Source: Paenibacillus_I sp035510375 (GTDB taxonomy: Bacteria; Bacillota; Bacilli; Paenibacillales; Paenibacillaceae). Taken from it: DNA of 64,000 nt. Both the position numbers and the translations under genes were made by a program. Positions 24,745 through 34,213 of the stretch are shown piece by piece. Where the stretch lies: NCBI RefSeq assembly GCF_035510375.1, contig NZ_DATKHG010000051.1; one strand, 5' to 3'. How positions within the stretch are numbered: the first letter of the stretch is position 1; every line of letters starts with the position of its first letter. The notes under the pieces were generated by a model. That model was not told where the DNA came from and made no database searches. It worked only from the letters and a program-made list of their open reading frames with translations.

Positions 24745-26580
24745 TTATTTCTTGTCGTCGACGACTTCGTAGTCGGCGTCGACCACATTGTCCTTGCCTT
24801 TGGCTTCGCCCGCGCCCGCATCGTTCGCGCCCGCGGCCTGCTGCTGCGCCGCTTGCTCATACAGCTTCACGGACAGCTGCTGCACGACCTGCGTCAGCTC
24901 CTCAACCGCTTTATTGATCTCTTCGATATTGTCGGTTTCAAGCGCCTTCTTGACCTTTTCCTTCGCTTCCTCAGCCTTCCGGACTTCTTCGGCATCGGCT
25001 TTGTCGCCGAGATCCTTCAGGGTCTTGTCGACCGAGTAGACCAGCTGGTCGGCGCCGTTCTTCGCTTCAACCAGCTCGCGGCGCTTGCGGTCTTCCTCCG
25101 CGTTCAGCTCCGCATCCTTCATCATTTTCTCGATCTCTTCCTCGCTCAGGCCGCTCGAGGACGTGATCGTAATTTTTTGCGATTTGCCGGTGCCTTTATC
25201 AAGCGCGGACACGTTCACGATGCCGTTGGCATCAATGTCGAACGTGACCTCGATTTGCGGCACGCCGCGCGGCGCCGGCGGGATGTCTCCCAGCATGAAG
25301 CGGCCCAGCGTCTTGTTGCCGGCAGCCATCTCGCGCTCGCCCTGCAGAACGTGGATTTCCACGCTCGGCTGGTTGTCCGCGTACGTCGAGAAAACTTGCG
25401 ACTTCGTCGTCGGAATCGTCGTGTTCCGTTCGATCATCTTCGTGAATACGCCGCCTGCCGTCTCGATACCGAGCGACAGCGGCGTGACGTCAAGCAGGAC
25501 GACGTCCTTCACATCGCCCGTCAGGACACCCGCCTGCACGGCGGCGCCGAGCGCAACTACTTCGTCGGGGTTGACGCCTTTGTGCGGCTCTTTGCCAATC
25601 AGCTTCTTGATCGCTTCCTGGACGGCCGGAATCCGCGTCGAACCGCCTACCAGCACGACCTTGTCGATCTGGCTTGCCGACAGGCCGGCGTCGCTGAGCG
25701 CCTGTCGCGTCGGGCCGAGCGTGCGCTCTACGAGCGGCGCCGTCAGTTCCTCGAATTTCGCGCGCGTCAGGTTCATCTCCAGGTGCTGCGGCACGCCGTC
25801 GGACATCGTGATGAACGGCAGCGAGATCGTCGTCGTCATGACGCCGGACAGCTCTTTCTTCGCCTTCTCGGCGGCATCCTTCAGACGCTGGACGGCCGCC
25901 TTATCTTTGGACAGGTCCACGCCCTGCTCCTTCTTGAATTCGGAAACGAGCCAGTCGATGATCACCTGGTCGAAGTCGTCGCCGCCCAGCTTGTTGTCGC
26001 CGCTCGTCGCCTTAACCTCGAAAAAGCCGTCTCCGAGCTCGAGAATCGACACGTCGAACGTGCCGCCGCCGAGGTCATACACGAGAATCGTATGGTCTTC
26101 CGATTTCTCAAGGCCATAGGCAAGCGCCGCCGCGGTCGGCTCGTTGACGATACGCAGCACGTCGAGGCCGGCAATCTTGCCCGCGTCCTTCGTCGCCTGG
26201 CGCTGGCTGTCGTTGAAGTAAGCCGGCACCGTAATAACCGCCTGCGTGACCGGCTGGCCCAGGTAAGCTTCCGCATCGGACTTCAGTTTCTGCAAAATGA
26301 TTGCGGAAATTTCCTGCGGCGTATAATCCTTGCCGTCGATCGTTTCCTTGTGGCTCGTACCCATATGGCGCTTGATCGAAATGATCGTGCGCTCGGGATT
26401 CGTGATCGCCTGGCGCTTCGCCGTCTCGCCGACGATCCGCTCGCCGTCCTTCTTGAAGCCTACGACGGAAGGCGTCGTACGGTTGCCCTCCGGGTTTGGA
26501 ATAACGACCGCTTCTCCGCCTTCCATCACGGCGACGCAAGAGTTTGTCGTACCCAAGTCAATGCCGATTACTCTACTCAT
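24745..26580 (-). CDS. dnaK: Molecular chaperone DnaK (Hsp70)
   Basis: The 611-residue product matches Hsp70 from end to end: the nucleotide-binding domain with VIGIDLGTTNSCVAV, VYDLGGGTFDVSIL and VVLVGGSTRIPAVQEAI, the linker VVLLDVTPLSLGIETAGG, the substrate-binding domain, and an acidic tail ending DADYEVVDDKK. It uses ATP cycles driven by DnaJ and GrpE to bind and release unfolded proteins. The start at 26580 is chosen for MSRVIGIDLG, with AAAGGAGG upstream. It is the third gene of the HrcA-regulated operon. No abnormal feature is seen. Confidence 0.98.
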   Translation of the reverse strand: MSRVIGIDLGTTNSCVAVMEGGEAVVIPNPEGNRTTPSVVGFKKDGERIVGETAKRQAITNPERTIISIKRHMGTSHKETIDGKDYTPQEISAIILQKLKSDAEAYLGQPVTQAVITVPAYFNDSQRQATKDAGKIAGLDVLRIVNEPTAAALAYGLEKSEDHTILVYDLGGGTFDVSILELGDGFFEVKATSGDNKLGGDDFDQVIIDWLVSEFKKEQGVDLSKDKAAVQRLKDAAEKAKKELSGVMTTTISLPFITMSDGVPQHLEMNLTRAKFEELTAPLVERTLGPTRQALSDAGLSASQIDKVVLVGGSTRIPAVQEAIKKLIGKEPHKGVNPDEVVALGAAVQAGVLTGDVKDVVLLDVTPLSLGIETAGGVFTKMIERNTTIPTTKSQVFSTYADNQPSVEIHVLQGEREMAAGNKTLGRFMLGDIPPAPRGVPQIEVTFDIDANGIVNVSALDKGTGKSQKITITSSSGLSEEEIEKMMKDAELNAEEDRKRRELVEAKNGADQLVYSVDKTLKDLGDKADAEEVRKAEEAKEKVKKALETDNIEEINKAVEELTQVVQQLSVKLYEQAAQQQAAGANDAGAGEAKGKDNVVDADYEVVDDKK

Positions 26581-26633
26581 AAGCGAGCTCCTCCTTTGCA
26601 ATACGTATGTTTATGCAAAACTCACGGCTTGCG

Positions 26634-27251
26634 TCAGCCGCTGACCTTCACCATCGCGGGCCGCAGCACCCTGTCCTTCAATACATAACCTTTCTGCAGC
26701 TCCTCGACAACAATGCCTTCCTCGAATTCATCCGACTCCACCGTCATGACCGCCTGATGAAATTCCGGATTGAACGGCCGGCCCACCGTTTCCATCGGCT
26801 TCAAGCCTTCCTGCTCGAGCAGCTGGCTGAGCTGCCGGAAGATCATGTCCACGCCTTTGGAAAGCGATTCGAAATCGCCGCTTTCCTTCGATGCGCCGAT
26901 GGCGCGCTCGAAATTGTCGACAATCGGCAGGAGCTGCCCGACAAGCTTCATCGAAGCGTACTGTCCGAGCTCCTCTTTCTCCTTGATCGTTCTTTTGCGG
27001 AAATTGTCGAAATCCGCCTGTGCGCGCAGCAAACGCTGCTGCTGCTCCTCCAGAAGACGCTCCAGTTCGGCGGCGCGCCCTCCGGCCGGCTGCTCCGATT
27101 CTTCCGAGACCGGCTGCTCCGCATGCGAAGTTTCCCCGTTTATGTCCACACCCGCTTCAGCGCCTTCCGCCGCTTGCGCGGTTTCCGGATCGCCGGACGA
27201 GGGATTGTCGTTTTCTTCCGTAAATTCGGTAGCCGCATCTTTTGCCGTCAC
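26634..27251 (-). CDS. grpE: Nucleotide exchange factor GrpE
   Basis: GrpE releases ADP from DnaK. The 205-residue protein has a long acidic, disordered N-terminal region (about residues 1-60, rich in Glu and Ala), a coiled coil (RAAELERLLEEQQQRLLRAQ), the linker DFDNFRKRTIKEKEEL and the C-terminal beta domain with FNPEFHQAVMTVE and VLQ/LKDRVLRPAMVKV. The start codon is GTG, with AAGGAGG nine bases upstream. It lies between hrcA and dnaK with short gaps. Confidence 0.96.
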   Translation of the reverse strand: MTAKDAATEFTEENDNPSSGDPETAQAAEGAEAGVDINGETSHAEQPVSEESEQPAGGRAAELERLLEEQQQRLLRAQADFDNFRKRTIKEKEELGQYASMKLVGQLLPIVDNFERAIGASKESGDFESLSKGVDMIFRQLSQLLEQEGLKPMETVGRPFNPEFHQAVMTVESDEFEEGIVVEELQKGYVLKDRVLRPAMVKVSG

Positions 27252-27296
27252 GTAACGTTCACCTCCTTAAGCTGGTACAATTCCCCGAATTGCCTT

Positions 27297-28322
27297 CTAT
27301 TTGTACCAGCGCGCCAATACGAGCGCCAGATCTTTGGACAACACGTCCAGCAGGCCGATCACCTTGCCGTAATCCATCCGGGTCGGCCCAAGCAGGCCGA
27401 TCGTCCCGAGCGACTTGCCGTCCACCGAGTAGCTGGCCGTGATCAGGCTGCAGCTGCGGATCGCGTCGTCGTCGTTCTCGGTGCCGATCCTGACCTGAAT
27501 GCCCGCGGGCGCGGAAGCGAAAGCCTTCATGAGCGTCGGCGTTTCATCCAGCCAATCCAGGATCATTTTCACCTTGTCGACGTCCTTGAACTCCGGCTGT
27601 GTCAGCATATTCGAAGCTCCGCTCAGAAACACGCGATGCTCCTGATCGGTTTCGAGCGCCTTGCCGAGCGAATCGATGATCGACTCGCAATGATCGACAT
27701 AACGGCTAAGCTCCTCGCCTACTTCGCTGTACAGCTTCGACTGCAGCCGGTGCAGAGGGACGCCGGTCAGCTTCGCGTTCAATATGCCGACGACCTTCTC
27801 CATCTCCGACATGTCGAAATCCGGCGGAATCGAGATCGTCCGGTTCTCGACATGGCCGGTGTTCGTCACGACGATGGCGACGGCGGCGCGGTCGTTAAGC
27901 GGAACGAGCTGAAACGCCTTCAGCGAGTTGCTGAACATTTCCGGTCCGAGCACGATCGACGTGTAATTCGTTATATTCGAAAGAATCATCGCGGCGTGCT
28001 GGATGATCTGTTCCATCTGATTCATCCGCTTCGCGAAGTAAGAGCGCACGTGCGCCAGCTCCTCTTCACCGAGCTCGCCCACCTTGACCAGATGGTCCAC
28101 ATAATAGCGGTAGCCTTTGGTCGATGGAATGCGCCCTGCCGACGTATGCGGCTGCTCCAGAAAACCGAGTTCCTCAAGATCCGCCATCTCATTGCGGATC
28201 GTCGCCGGGCTGAAGCCGATGCCGCCATGCTTGGAAATGCTCCGCGAGCCGACGGGTTCGGCCGAACGAATATAATCATCCACAATCGCATTCAAAATCA
28301 TACGCTGACGTTCCGTTAACAT
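27297..28322 (-). CDS. hrcA: Heat-inducible transcriptional repressor HrcA
   Basis: HrcA binds the CIRCE operator and represses class I heat-shock genes, with GroEL as its usual modulator. The 341-residue protein opens with a winged helix domain (ILNAIVDDYIRSAEPVGSRS; FSPATIRNEMADLEELGFL) and continues with the GAF-like and dimerisation parts (SNITNYTSIVLGPE; VRIGTENDDDAIRSCSLI). The ATG has GGGGAGGG upstream. It is the first gene of the operon and lies just below its own promoter and CIRCE element, so it is autoregulated. Confidence 0.97.
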   Translation of the reverse strand: MLTERQRMILNAIVDDYIRSAEPVGSRSISKHGGIGFSPATIRNEMADLEELGFLEQPHTSAGRIPSTKGYRYYVDHLVKVGELGEEELAHVRSYFAKRMNQMEQIIQHAAMILSNITNYTSIVLGPEMFSNSLKAFQLVPLNDRAAVAIVVTNTGHVENRTISIPPDFDMSEMEKVVGILNAKLTGVPLHRLQSKLYSEVGEELSRYVDHCESIIDSLGKALETDQEHRVFLSGASNMLTQPEFKDVDKVKMILDWLDETPTLMKAFASAPAGIQVRIGTENDDDAIRSCSLITASYSVDGKSLGTIGLLGPTRMDYGKVIGLLDVLSKDLALVLARWYK

Positions 28323-28397
28323 GCCGAACCCTCCCCGCGGCGCTGACAGGCTGCCGATGGAACTCGTGCAGCAGCGTGCCTATGGCGCCCAGTTGTG

Positions 28398-28424
28398 TTA
28401 GCACTCGTTACCGTTGAGTGCTAG
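28398..28424 (-). promoter_or_regulatory. CIRCE operator (HrcA-binding site)
   Basis: TTAGCACTC and GAGTGCTAG are separated by exactly nine bases, the standard CIRCE layout with one change in the last base of the right arm. It lies between the -10 box and the hrcA start, where HrcA would block transcription at normal temperature. Confidence 0.96.
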
Positions 28425-28435
28425 CTGTTACTACA

Positions 28436-28465
28436 AAAATACCAAACCGGCTTGACGATTGTCAA
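28436..28465 (-). promoter_or_regulatory. Sigma-A promoter of hrcA-grpE-dnaK-dnaJ
   Basis: On the minus strand a perfect -35 TTGACA (28465-28460) and -10 TATTTT (28441-28436) are separated by 18 bases, immediately upstream of CIRCE. The -35 lies in a palindrome CTTGAC-GATT-GTCAAG (28451-28466). Confidence 0.82.
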
Positions 28466-28466
28466 G

Positions 28467-28928
28467 TCAGTTCAGCATTTTAAGCACCGCTATCTCATCG
28501 CAGCAATGCTGCTTCGCGCAATTCACGCAATCGGTCCAAACCTTCTCGGGAAAGATCTCTTTGTCGACGACCTCAAAACCGTTTTTCCGAAAAAAAGCGA
28601 CCTCGTAGGTGAGCGCCATCACCTTCGGGATGCCCTGCTCCTTCGCCTCGTCAACCAATTTGTCCACCAGCCTGCTTCCGATGCCGAGCCCTTTGTAACC
28701 CTCCGATATGCCGAGCGAACGAATTTCCACCAGCTCGCCGCCCAGTTTGCAGAGCGAGCCGCATCCGACGATCCGGTTCTCCACCTCCGCAACGACGAAC
28801 GTGTCGATCTGGCGGTTCAGCGTTTCCCGTGAGCGGGGCAGCATGATGCCCTTCCGCGCATAGCCTTCGATTAACGCATATAAAGCTTCAACATCGCCGG
28901 ACGTCGCTTTTCTGCAAACCGCTTCCAT
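28467..28928 (-). CDS. GNAT family N-acetyltransferase, ArgA-like
   Basis: The 153-residue product is a single GNAT domain: ATSGDVEALYALIEGYARKG at the start, the core strand VEIRSLGISEGYKGLGIGSRLV with the acetyl-CoA pyrophosphate loop, and FFRKNGFEVVDKEIFPEKVW. It resembles the short amino-acid acetyltransferases annotated ArgA-like in Firmicutes. Its C-terminus has a cysteine cluster CVNCAKQHCCDE that could bind a metal or be redox-active. The ATG at 28928 is chosen for MEAVCRKAT with AAGGTGA upstream. It ends at the hrcA promoter region; no arginine gene is nearby, so the substrate is uncertain. Confidence 0.88.
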   Translation of the reverse strand: MEAVCRKATSGDVEALYALIEGYARKGIMLPRSRETLNRQIDTFVVAEVENRIVGCGSLCKLGGELVEIRSLGISEGYKGLGIGSRLVDKLVDEAKEQGIPKVMALTYEVAFFRKNGFEVVDKEIFPEKVWTDCVNCAKQHCCDEIAVLKMLN

Positions 28929-29035
28929 GATCTTCACCTTAGCTCCCCTTCGTTCCCGCGGCGATCTCAATCTGAATATGAATAAATATACAATAATTCG
29001 TATGATCACTCAAGGGAAATTTATAACGGCGTTCG

Positions 29036-30211
29036 TCAGCTTTCCGCCACGGCGATAAACGCGCCGAACACTTCATTGCCGAGCGGCACCCCCCGCTCCG
29101 TAAGCCTGTAGCCGTAACCGTCCGTCTCCTCCACTCGCTCGAGCAGGCCGGCATCCAACAGAGGCCGCAGAACCGTTCCGAAAACGCCGTCGATCGTGCT
29201 GTCCGGGAATTGGACGGCGAAATCCGCATTCCGAACGCCGTCCAGCATCCGCAGGCCGACCATCATGAAATCCTCCATCGCTTCGTTATCCGGTATTTGC
29301 TCTTCCGTCAAACGGGGCAGATCGCCTGCCGCAGCGTCGATAAACGGCTGTACGCCCTTGATGTTGACGTGGCGCAGGCCATGCGCGTAGCCGTGCGCGC
29401 CGGCGCCCAGCCCATAATACGGCTCATTGCGCCAATAGGTGATATTGTGCCGGCTCTCAAAGCCCGGCCGGGCGAAATTGCTGATTTCGTATTGCCGCCG
29501 GCCGGCCGCTTTCAGACGGTTCATGATCAGCACATACATCGCCAGTTCGTCTTCCTCGGACGGAAGCGGCAGCTCGTTGCGCTCGTACAGCGTGTGGAAA
29601 AGCGTGTTCTCCTCCACCTTCAGCCCGTACAGCGAATAATGAGGCAGATCGAGCGCGAGCGCCCGCTCCACGCTGCCCTCCAGCAGCTCCGGCGTCTGGC
29701 CCGGCAGCCCGAACATCAGGTCGATCGACAGATTCGCAAAGCCCGCGGCACGAGCCAGCTCCAGGCTCCGGTACACATCGTCGACGCTGTGAATGCGGCC
29801 GATCCGCTCCAGCAGCCTGTTATCGAACGACTGCACGCCGAAGCTGATCCGGTTGACGCCGCCTTCCCGCATGGCCTGCAGCTTGTCCGCCTCCGTCGTG
29901 CCGGGGTTCGCTTCCATCGTGAACTCCGCATCCCCCGATACCGGAAAATGACGCTTCACCGACGCGAGGAACCGGCTCATCTGCGCCGGCGTCAGCACCG
30001 TCGGCGTTCCGCCGCCGACGAACACGGTATCGATCCGCTCGGGCGGAAGCAGCCCCGCGGTCCGCTCCATCTCCTGCTCGAGCGCGGCCAGATAAGCGTC
30101 GACCGGCTGGCCGTTCAGCACGAACGAATTGAAGTCGCAATAGTAGCACTTGTTCGTGCAGAAAGGGATATGAATATATAACGCCTTCGGCGATTGTTTA
30201 CGCTTCGTCAT
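29036..30211 (-). CDS. hemW: Radical SAM heme chaperone HemW
   Basis: The 391-residue protein carries the HemW-type radical SAM motif IPFCTNKCYYCDF and VFVGGGTPTVLTPAQM. It is longer on the C-terminal side through the HemN_C domain (EDFMMVGLRMLDGV; TERGVPLGNEVF). HemW inserts heme into respiratory enzymes; it lacks features of true oxygen-independent coproporphyrinogen oxidase, a frequent misannotation. The ATG at 30211 has GAGGG upstream; an in-frame ATG lies six codons earlier. It follows lepA across a terminator, the same order as in B. subtilis. Confidence 0.94.
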   Translation of the reverse strand: MTKRKQSPKALYIHIPFCTNKCYYCDFNSFVLNGQPVDAYLAALEQEMERTAGLLPPERIDTVFVGGGTPTVLTPAQMSRFLASVKRHFPVSGDAEFTMEANPGTTEADKLQAMREGGVNRISFGVQSFDNRLLERIGRIHSVDDVYRSLELARAAGFANLSIDLMFGLPGQTPELLEGSVERALALDLPHYSLYGLKVEENTLFHTLYERNELPLPSEEDELAMYVLIMNRLKAAGRRQYEISNFARPGFESRHNITYWRNEPYYGLGAGAHGYAHGLRHVNIKGVQPFIDAAAGDLPRLTEEQIPDNEAMEDFMMVGLRMLDGVRNADFAVQFPDSTIDGVFGTVLRPLLDAGLLERVEETDGYGYRLTERGVPLGNEVFGAFIAVAES

Positions 30212-30246
30212 GCCTGCACCCTCTTTCATTCGTAGAAAAAAGCAAA

Positions 30247-30276
30247 GCCGTCCCGAAGCGAAAGCCCCGGGACGGC
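30247..30276 (-). terminator. Intrinsic terminator after lepA
   Basis: A perfect 9-bp stem GCCGTCCCG/CGGGACGGC with a 12-base loop is followed by TTTGCTTTTTTC on the minus strand, between lepA and hemW. Confidence 0.88.
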
Positions 30277-30295
30277 ACGATCATTATCGTCAGGC

Positions 30296-32110
30296 TCAGT
30301 CGTCGATCTTGAGGACCGCCATGAACGCTTCCTGCGGCACCTCGACGCTTCCGACCTGCTTCATCCGTTTCTTGCCTTCCTTCTGCTTCTCAAGCAGCTT
30401 CCGCTTCCGGCTGATGTCGCCGCCGTAGCATTTCGCGAGCACGTTCTTGCGCATCGCCTTGACCGTCTCCCGGGCGATGACCTTCGTCCCGATCGACGCC
30501 TGGATCGGCACCTCGAACATTTGGCGCGGAATGAGGTCCTTCATTTTCTCGCAGACAACCCGTCCCCGCTGATAAGCACGGTCGCGATGCACGATGACGG
30601 ACAGCGCGTCGACCTGCTCGCCGTTGAGCAGGATGTCCATTTTGACCAGATTCGAGCGCTTGTAGCCCGACAGCTCGTAGTCGAAGGACGCATACCCTTT
30701 GGTGCTCGATTTCAGCTGGTCGAAGAAATCGTAGACGATTTCGGACAGCGGAATGTCGTACGTAAGCGTGACGCGGTTGGCGTCCAAATACTCCATATTG
30801 ATGAATTCCCCGCGCTTGCCCTGGCAAAGCTCCATGATCGCCCCGACATAATCGTTCGGCACGATGATCGACGCTTTGACGAACGGCTCCTCCACGTGGT
30901 CGATTTTGCCGACTTCCGGATAGTTGGACGGGTTGTCGATGTCGAGCACATCCCCGTTGGTCAAGGTAACGCGGTATACCACGCTCGGCGCGGTCGTGAT
31001 GAGCGGGATGTTGAATTCCCGTTCGATCCGCTCCTGGATGATTTCCATATGCAGCAAGCCGAGGAAGCCGCAGCGGAAGCCGAATCCGAGCGCGGACGAC
31101 GTCTCCGGCTCGTAGCGGAGCGAAGCGTCGTTCAGCTCCAGCTTCTCCAGCGCCTCGCGCAGGTCGTTGTAATCCTGTGTCTCGATCGGATACAGGCCGC
31201 AGAAAACCATCGGGTTGATCCGGCGGTAGCCGGGCAGCGGCTGGGCGGCCGGCTTCTTCGCGTCGGTCACCGTGTCGCCGACGCGGGTGTCCTTCACGTT
31301 CTTGATGCCGGCGACGACGAAGCCGACGTCGCCGACCGCAAGCTCGTCCACAAGGCCCATCCGCGGCTTGAACGCGCCCACCTCGATGACCTCGAATTCG
31401 GCGCCGGTCGCCATGAAGCGGATTTTTTTGCCTGCCTTGATGCTGCCGTCGATTATTCTCACGTACACGATGACGCCTTTGTACGGATCGTAATGCGAGT
31501 CGAAAATAAGCGCTTTAAGCGGCTCGTCCGGATTGCCCTGCGGCGCCGGAACCTTCTGCACGACCTGCTCCAGTATTTCCTTGATGCCGATCCCGGCCTT
31601 TGCGGAAGCAAGCACCGCCTCGCTGGCGTCCAGGCCGATGACGTCCTCGATCTCCTGCTTCACCCGTTCCGGCTCGGCGCTCGGCAAATCGATCTTGTTG
31701 ATGACCGGCAAAATTTCGAGGTTGTTGTCCAATGCCAGATAGACGTTGGCCAGCGTCTGCGCCTCAATGCCCTGGGCCGCGTCCACGACGAGCAGAGCGC
31801 CTTCGCAGGCCGCCATACTGCGGGACACCTCGTACGTAAAGTCAACATGCCCCGGCGTATCGATCAGATTCAATATATAATCCTCGCCGTCGTCCGCACG
31901 GTAGCTCAGGCGGACGGCCTGCAGCTTGATCGTGATGCCGCGTTCCCGCTCCAAATCCATCTGGTCCAGCACCTGGTCTTGCATCTCGCGGGAAGACAGC
32001 GCGCCGGTAAACTCCAGAATACGGTCGGCCAGCGTCGATTTGCCATGGTCGATATGCGCAATGATGGAAAAATTACGGATTTTCTCTTGTCGTTTGCGAA
32101 CGTCAGTCAT
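30296..32110 (-). CDS. lepA: Elongation factor 4 (LepA)
   Basis: The 604-residue GTPase has IIAHIDHGKSTL (P-loop), DTPGHVDF, NKIDLP, the EF-G-like domains, and the unique LepA C-terminal domain with YASFDYELSGYKRSNLVKMD and the tail KKRMKQVGSVEVPQEAFMAVL. It helps stalled or mispositioned ribosomes and ribosome assembly. The start ATG has AGGGGAT upstream. It lies between the yqxA-like gene (239 bases away) and hemW. The sequence is complete and unremarkable. Confidence 0.97.
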   Translation of the reverse strand: MTDVRKRQEKIRNFSIIAHIDHGKSTLADRILEFTGALSSREMQDQVLDQMDLERERGITIKLQAVRLSYRADDGEDYILNLIDTPGHVDFTYEVSRSMAACEGALLVVDAAQGIEAQTLANVYLALDNNLEILPVINKIDLPSAEPERVKQEIEDVIGLDASEAVLASAKAGIGIKEILEQVVQKVPAPQGNPDEPLKALIFDSHYDPYKGVIVYVRIIDGSIKAGKKIRFMATGAEFEVIEVGAFKPRMGLVDELAVGDVGFVVAGIKNVKDTRVGDTVTDAKKPAAQPLPGYRRINPMVFCGLYPIETQDYNDLREALEKLELNDASLRYEPETSSALGFGFRCGFLGLLHMEIIQERIEREFNIPLITTAPSVVYRVTLTNGDVLDIDNPSNYPEVGKIDHVEEPFVKASIIVPNDYVGAIMELCQGKRGEFINMEYLDANRVTLTYDIPLSEIVYDFFDQLKSSTKGYASFDYELSGYKRSNLVKMDILLNGEQVDALSVIVHRDRAYQRGRVVCEKMKDLIPRQMFEVPIQASIGTKVIARETVKAMRKNVLAKCYGGDISRKRKLLEKQKEGKKRMKQVGSVEVPQEAFMAVLKIDD

Positions 32111-32349
32111 GCTATCCCCTACACCGCCCCTAAATGCTAGTCATTCTATCCATTATGAGAAAAACTTCTATCGAAGTCAATACGCAGATGAACATACGCA
32201 GATGAACAACTTCCAGGATTCCGGGGCAACCCGACTTCGGAAGTGAAAAAGTTTTTCTCGCCAATCGGGAAAGGAAAGCATCAAGAAGTGCGGAGCGGAT
32301 TTGAAACGGTCCGTCGATCGACCGGGCGATCGGAAGCTCGGTCCGTCTG

Positions 32350-32781
32350 TCAATCGGTAACCGTGTCGAAGACGGAGACGATAAACCGGATGCCGCCGTT
32401 CGCCACGGCTCGCAGCAAGCCCGCCGTGCCGTCAGCCAGCTTGTTGACGCTCGGCTGTTCGAACTCCGCCGGCACCCCGGGGAGCTCCCGGGGATTCTGT
32501 TCAATCGTCGCGGACAGCCGGTTCAAATCCTCCTGCGCTTCCCGCAAGCGGCGTTCCGCTTCAAGCCGCGCGGTCTGCATCCGTTCGTCGTATCCGTCCG
32601 TCATCAGCGGGGTGTCCGTCTCCGGCGTCGACGTTTCGCTTTCGGCCCGGAGCTCCGCCTGATCGTCCAAAGGTCCGTAGACTTCGCCGATCCCTTGAGA
32701 AGACCATTCAATGCCGTACAGCACCGCCGTCACAACCAAGCCGCCGAGCAGCGCGTATTTCCACGGTCTTTTTTTCCACAT
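32350..32781 (-). CDS. YqxA-like protein, single-span, downstream of spoIIP
   Basis: The 143-residue product has a short basic N-terminus, one membrane segment (YALLGGLVVTAVLYGIEW, about residues 9-26), a charged helical stretch (ARLEAERRLREAQEDLNRLS) and an amphipathic C-terminal part. B. subtilis has the small membrane gene yqxA (DUF3679) at this place, between spoIIP and lepA, and the hydrophobic start ending in YGIEW followed by GIGEVYGPLDD resembles it. Assignment is mainly positional. It starts six bases after the spoIIP stop and is probably cotranscribed, which suggests a sporulation role. Confidence 0.7.
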   Translation of the reverse strand: MWKKRPWKYALLGGLVVTAVLYGIEWSSQGIGEVYGPLDDQAELRAESETSTPETDTPLMTDGYDERMQTARLEAERRLREAQEDLNRLSATIEQNPRELPGVPAEFEQPSVNKLADGTAGLLRAVANGGIRFIVSVFDTVTD

Positions 32782-32787
32782 TCCCGA

Positions 32788-34086
32788 TCATCCTTCCCTT
32801 TCCGCCAGTAAAACCGCCGGTTTCTCCGCCGGGTTCGCGTTAACCTTCTCGTACTCCCAATAAATGTCCGAGATGACGTCCGCCAGCGCGTCGACCGTCC
32901 GGTAAGATTCCTCGAGCGTATTGTCGACGCCTCCGACTTCAATGATGAGACTCTCGGCAGACAGCGATTGATTGTACTCGCCGTTGCCCGTTTTCGAGGA
33001 TTTGCCCCAAACGCCGCGCGAAATGCCGGGATATTTCCGCTCCAGCCCCTCGTGGATTTTGGTGGCGAACGCCTCGTTCCGGCGCCAATTCGGATTGCGG
33101 TTCCCGATAACGAAGTAAACCTGCGCGTAGTCTTTGCCGTCGATTGTGGCGGTCGTCAGATTACGGGTCTGGGAATCGCGGTGCACGTCGAAAAAGAACG
33201 TGAAATCGTCGTTTTTAGCCATCGCCTCGACGACCGTCTGCTTTGAATACTTATACGACAGCTCCCAACGGAAGTCTTTGATGGCGGTCGGATAATCGAT
33301 GCTCGAGCTTTCCGCGCCCACTCCGCGCGCCTCCAGCCGCTGCGCCAGCCTTTTGCCGACGAGCGTAATGTTCTTCCGGCTTGAATTCGGGTCTTTCGTG
33401 CCCGCCTTCAGTTCCGGAAACCACGATTCCCGGTTGTGGGAATGATAGATGAACACGACCTTGCGGCCGCCTGTCGTCGGCTTCGCCGGCGCTTCGGGCT
33501 GCCCGGGCGGATCGGAGCCCTCCGCTTCCTCCGGAACGGCTCCGTCCTCCGCCGGCGTGTCCGCCGGGCCGGCATCCGTGTTCCCGTCCGCGCCGCTGCT
33601 TCCGCCCGGCTCCGTTTCCTCCACGGCTTCGGGCTCCGGAATCGGTTGGTGCTCCTCCGGACCGGCCGCAACGTCACTGCCGCTGCCGCTGCGCAGCAGA
33701 ATAGCGTCGCCGTCCTGGAAGCCCGGCATTTCCCCGGCGAGGAGGCTGTGCGGGTCGTTCGGGTTAATCCCGGTCAGCAGCCGCACGAGAAACGAAGCGG
33801 TTTCCGTGCCGGATACGGCTTCGGCCGAATCGGTCGATTGAAGGGCCGGCATCTCCATGCCGAGCATGCCGATAAAAAAGCCGCTGGACACGGCCGCCGC
33901 AAACCCCTTCATCGAGGTGACGGGAGAAGACGAGGCTTGCTTGTAGGCCAAGCCGGCGAACCCGGCGATTACGAAGAACAGCATCGAGCATACGGTCAGC
34001 GCCGCAAAGGCGCGTCCGCTGGCGAGCAACCGTCGAACAGCTTCACTGCTGCGTGGTCCATCCAACAGGGCGACGATTCGTTTCAA
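32788..34086 (-). CDS. spoIIP: Stage II sporulation protein P
   Basis: SpoIIP is the amidase/endopeptidase of the SpoIID-SpoIIM-SpoIIP complex that thins septal peptidoglycan during engulfment. The 432-residue product has an N-terminal membrane segment (ALTVCSMLFFVIAGFAGLAY), a long Pro/Glu/Gly-rich linker and a C-terminal amidase domain with VVFIYHSHNRESWFPE, FFFDVHRDSQTR and LIIEVGGVDNTLEES, which carry the zinc-binding His and catalytic Glu. The start is placed at TTG (34086), because GAGGAGG lies nine bases upstream; ATG codons at 34131, 34113 and 34104 are possible but lack ribosome sites. It follows gpr, as in B. subtilis. Confidence 0.93.
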   Translation of the reverse strand: MKRIVALLDGPRSSEAVRRLLASGRAFAALTVCSMLFFVIAGFAGLAYKQASSSPVTSMKGFAAAVSSGFFIGMLGMEMPALQSTDSAEAVSGTETASFLVRLLTGINPNDPHSLLAGEMPGFQDGDAILLRSGSGSDVAAGPEEHQPIPEPEAVEETEPGGSSGADGNTDAGPADTPAEDGAVPEEAEGSDPPGQPEAPAKPTTGGRKVVFIYHSHNRESWFPELKAGTKDPNSSRKNITLVGKRLAQRLEARGVGAESSSIDYPTAIKDFRWELSYKYSKQTVVEAMAKNDDFTFFFDVHRDSQTRNLTTATIDGKDYAQVYFVIGNRNPNWRRNEAFATKIHEGLERKYPGISRGVWGKSSKTGNGEYNQSLSAESLIIEVGGVDNTLEESYRTVDALADVISDIYWEYEKVNANPAEKPAVLLAEREG

Positions 34087-34213
34087 GGTTCGGTTCCTCC
34101 TCATTCCGCGCATTCTCTTGCCACCGGTCACTACCAGCTTATGAGAGAGTCGGGAATGCTAGAACTAGAACCGATAGAAGCCGTTTTGCTAGAATCGCGG
34201 ATTGCAATCGTAG

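Noticed and set aside
24853..26688. Plus-strand open frame of about 610 codons opposite dnaK
   Set aside because: A known type of antisense artefact of GC-rich dnaK genes, once mistaken for a glutamate dehydrogenase-like gene in other organisms; no real motif here.
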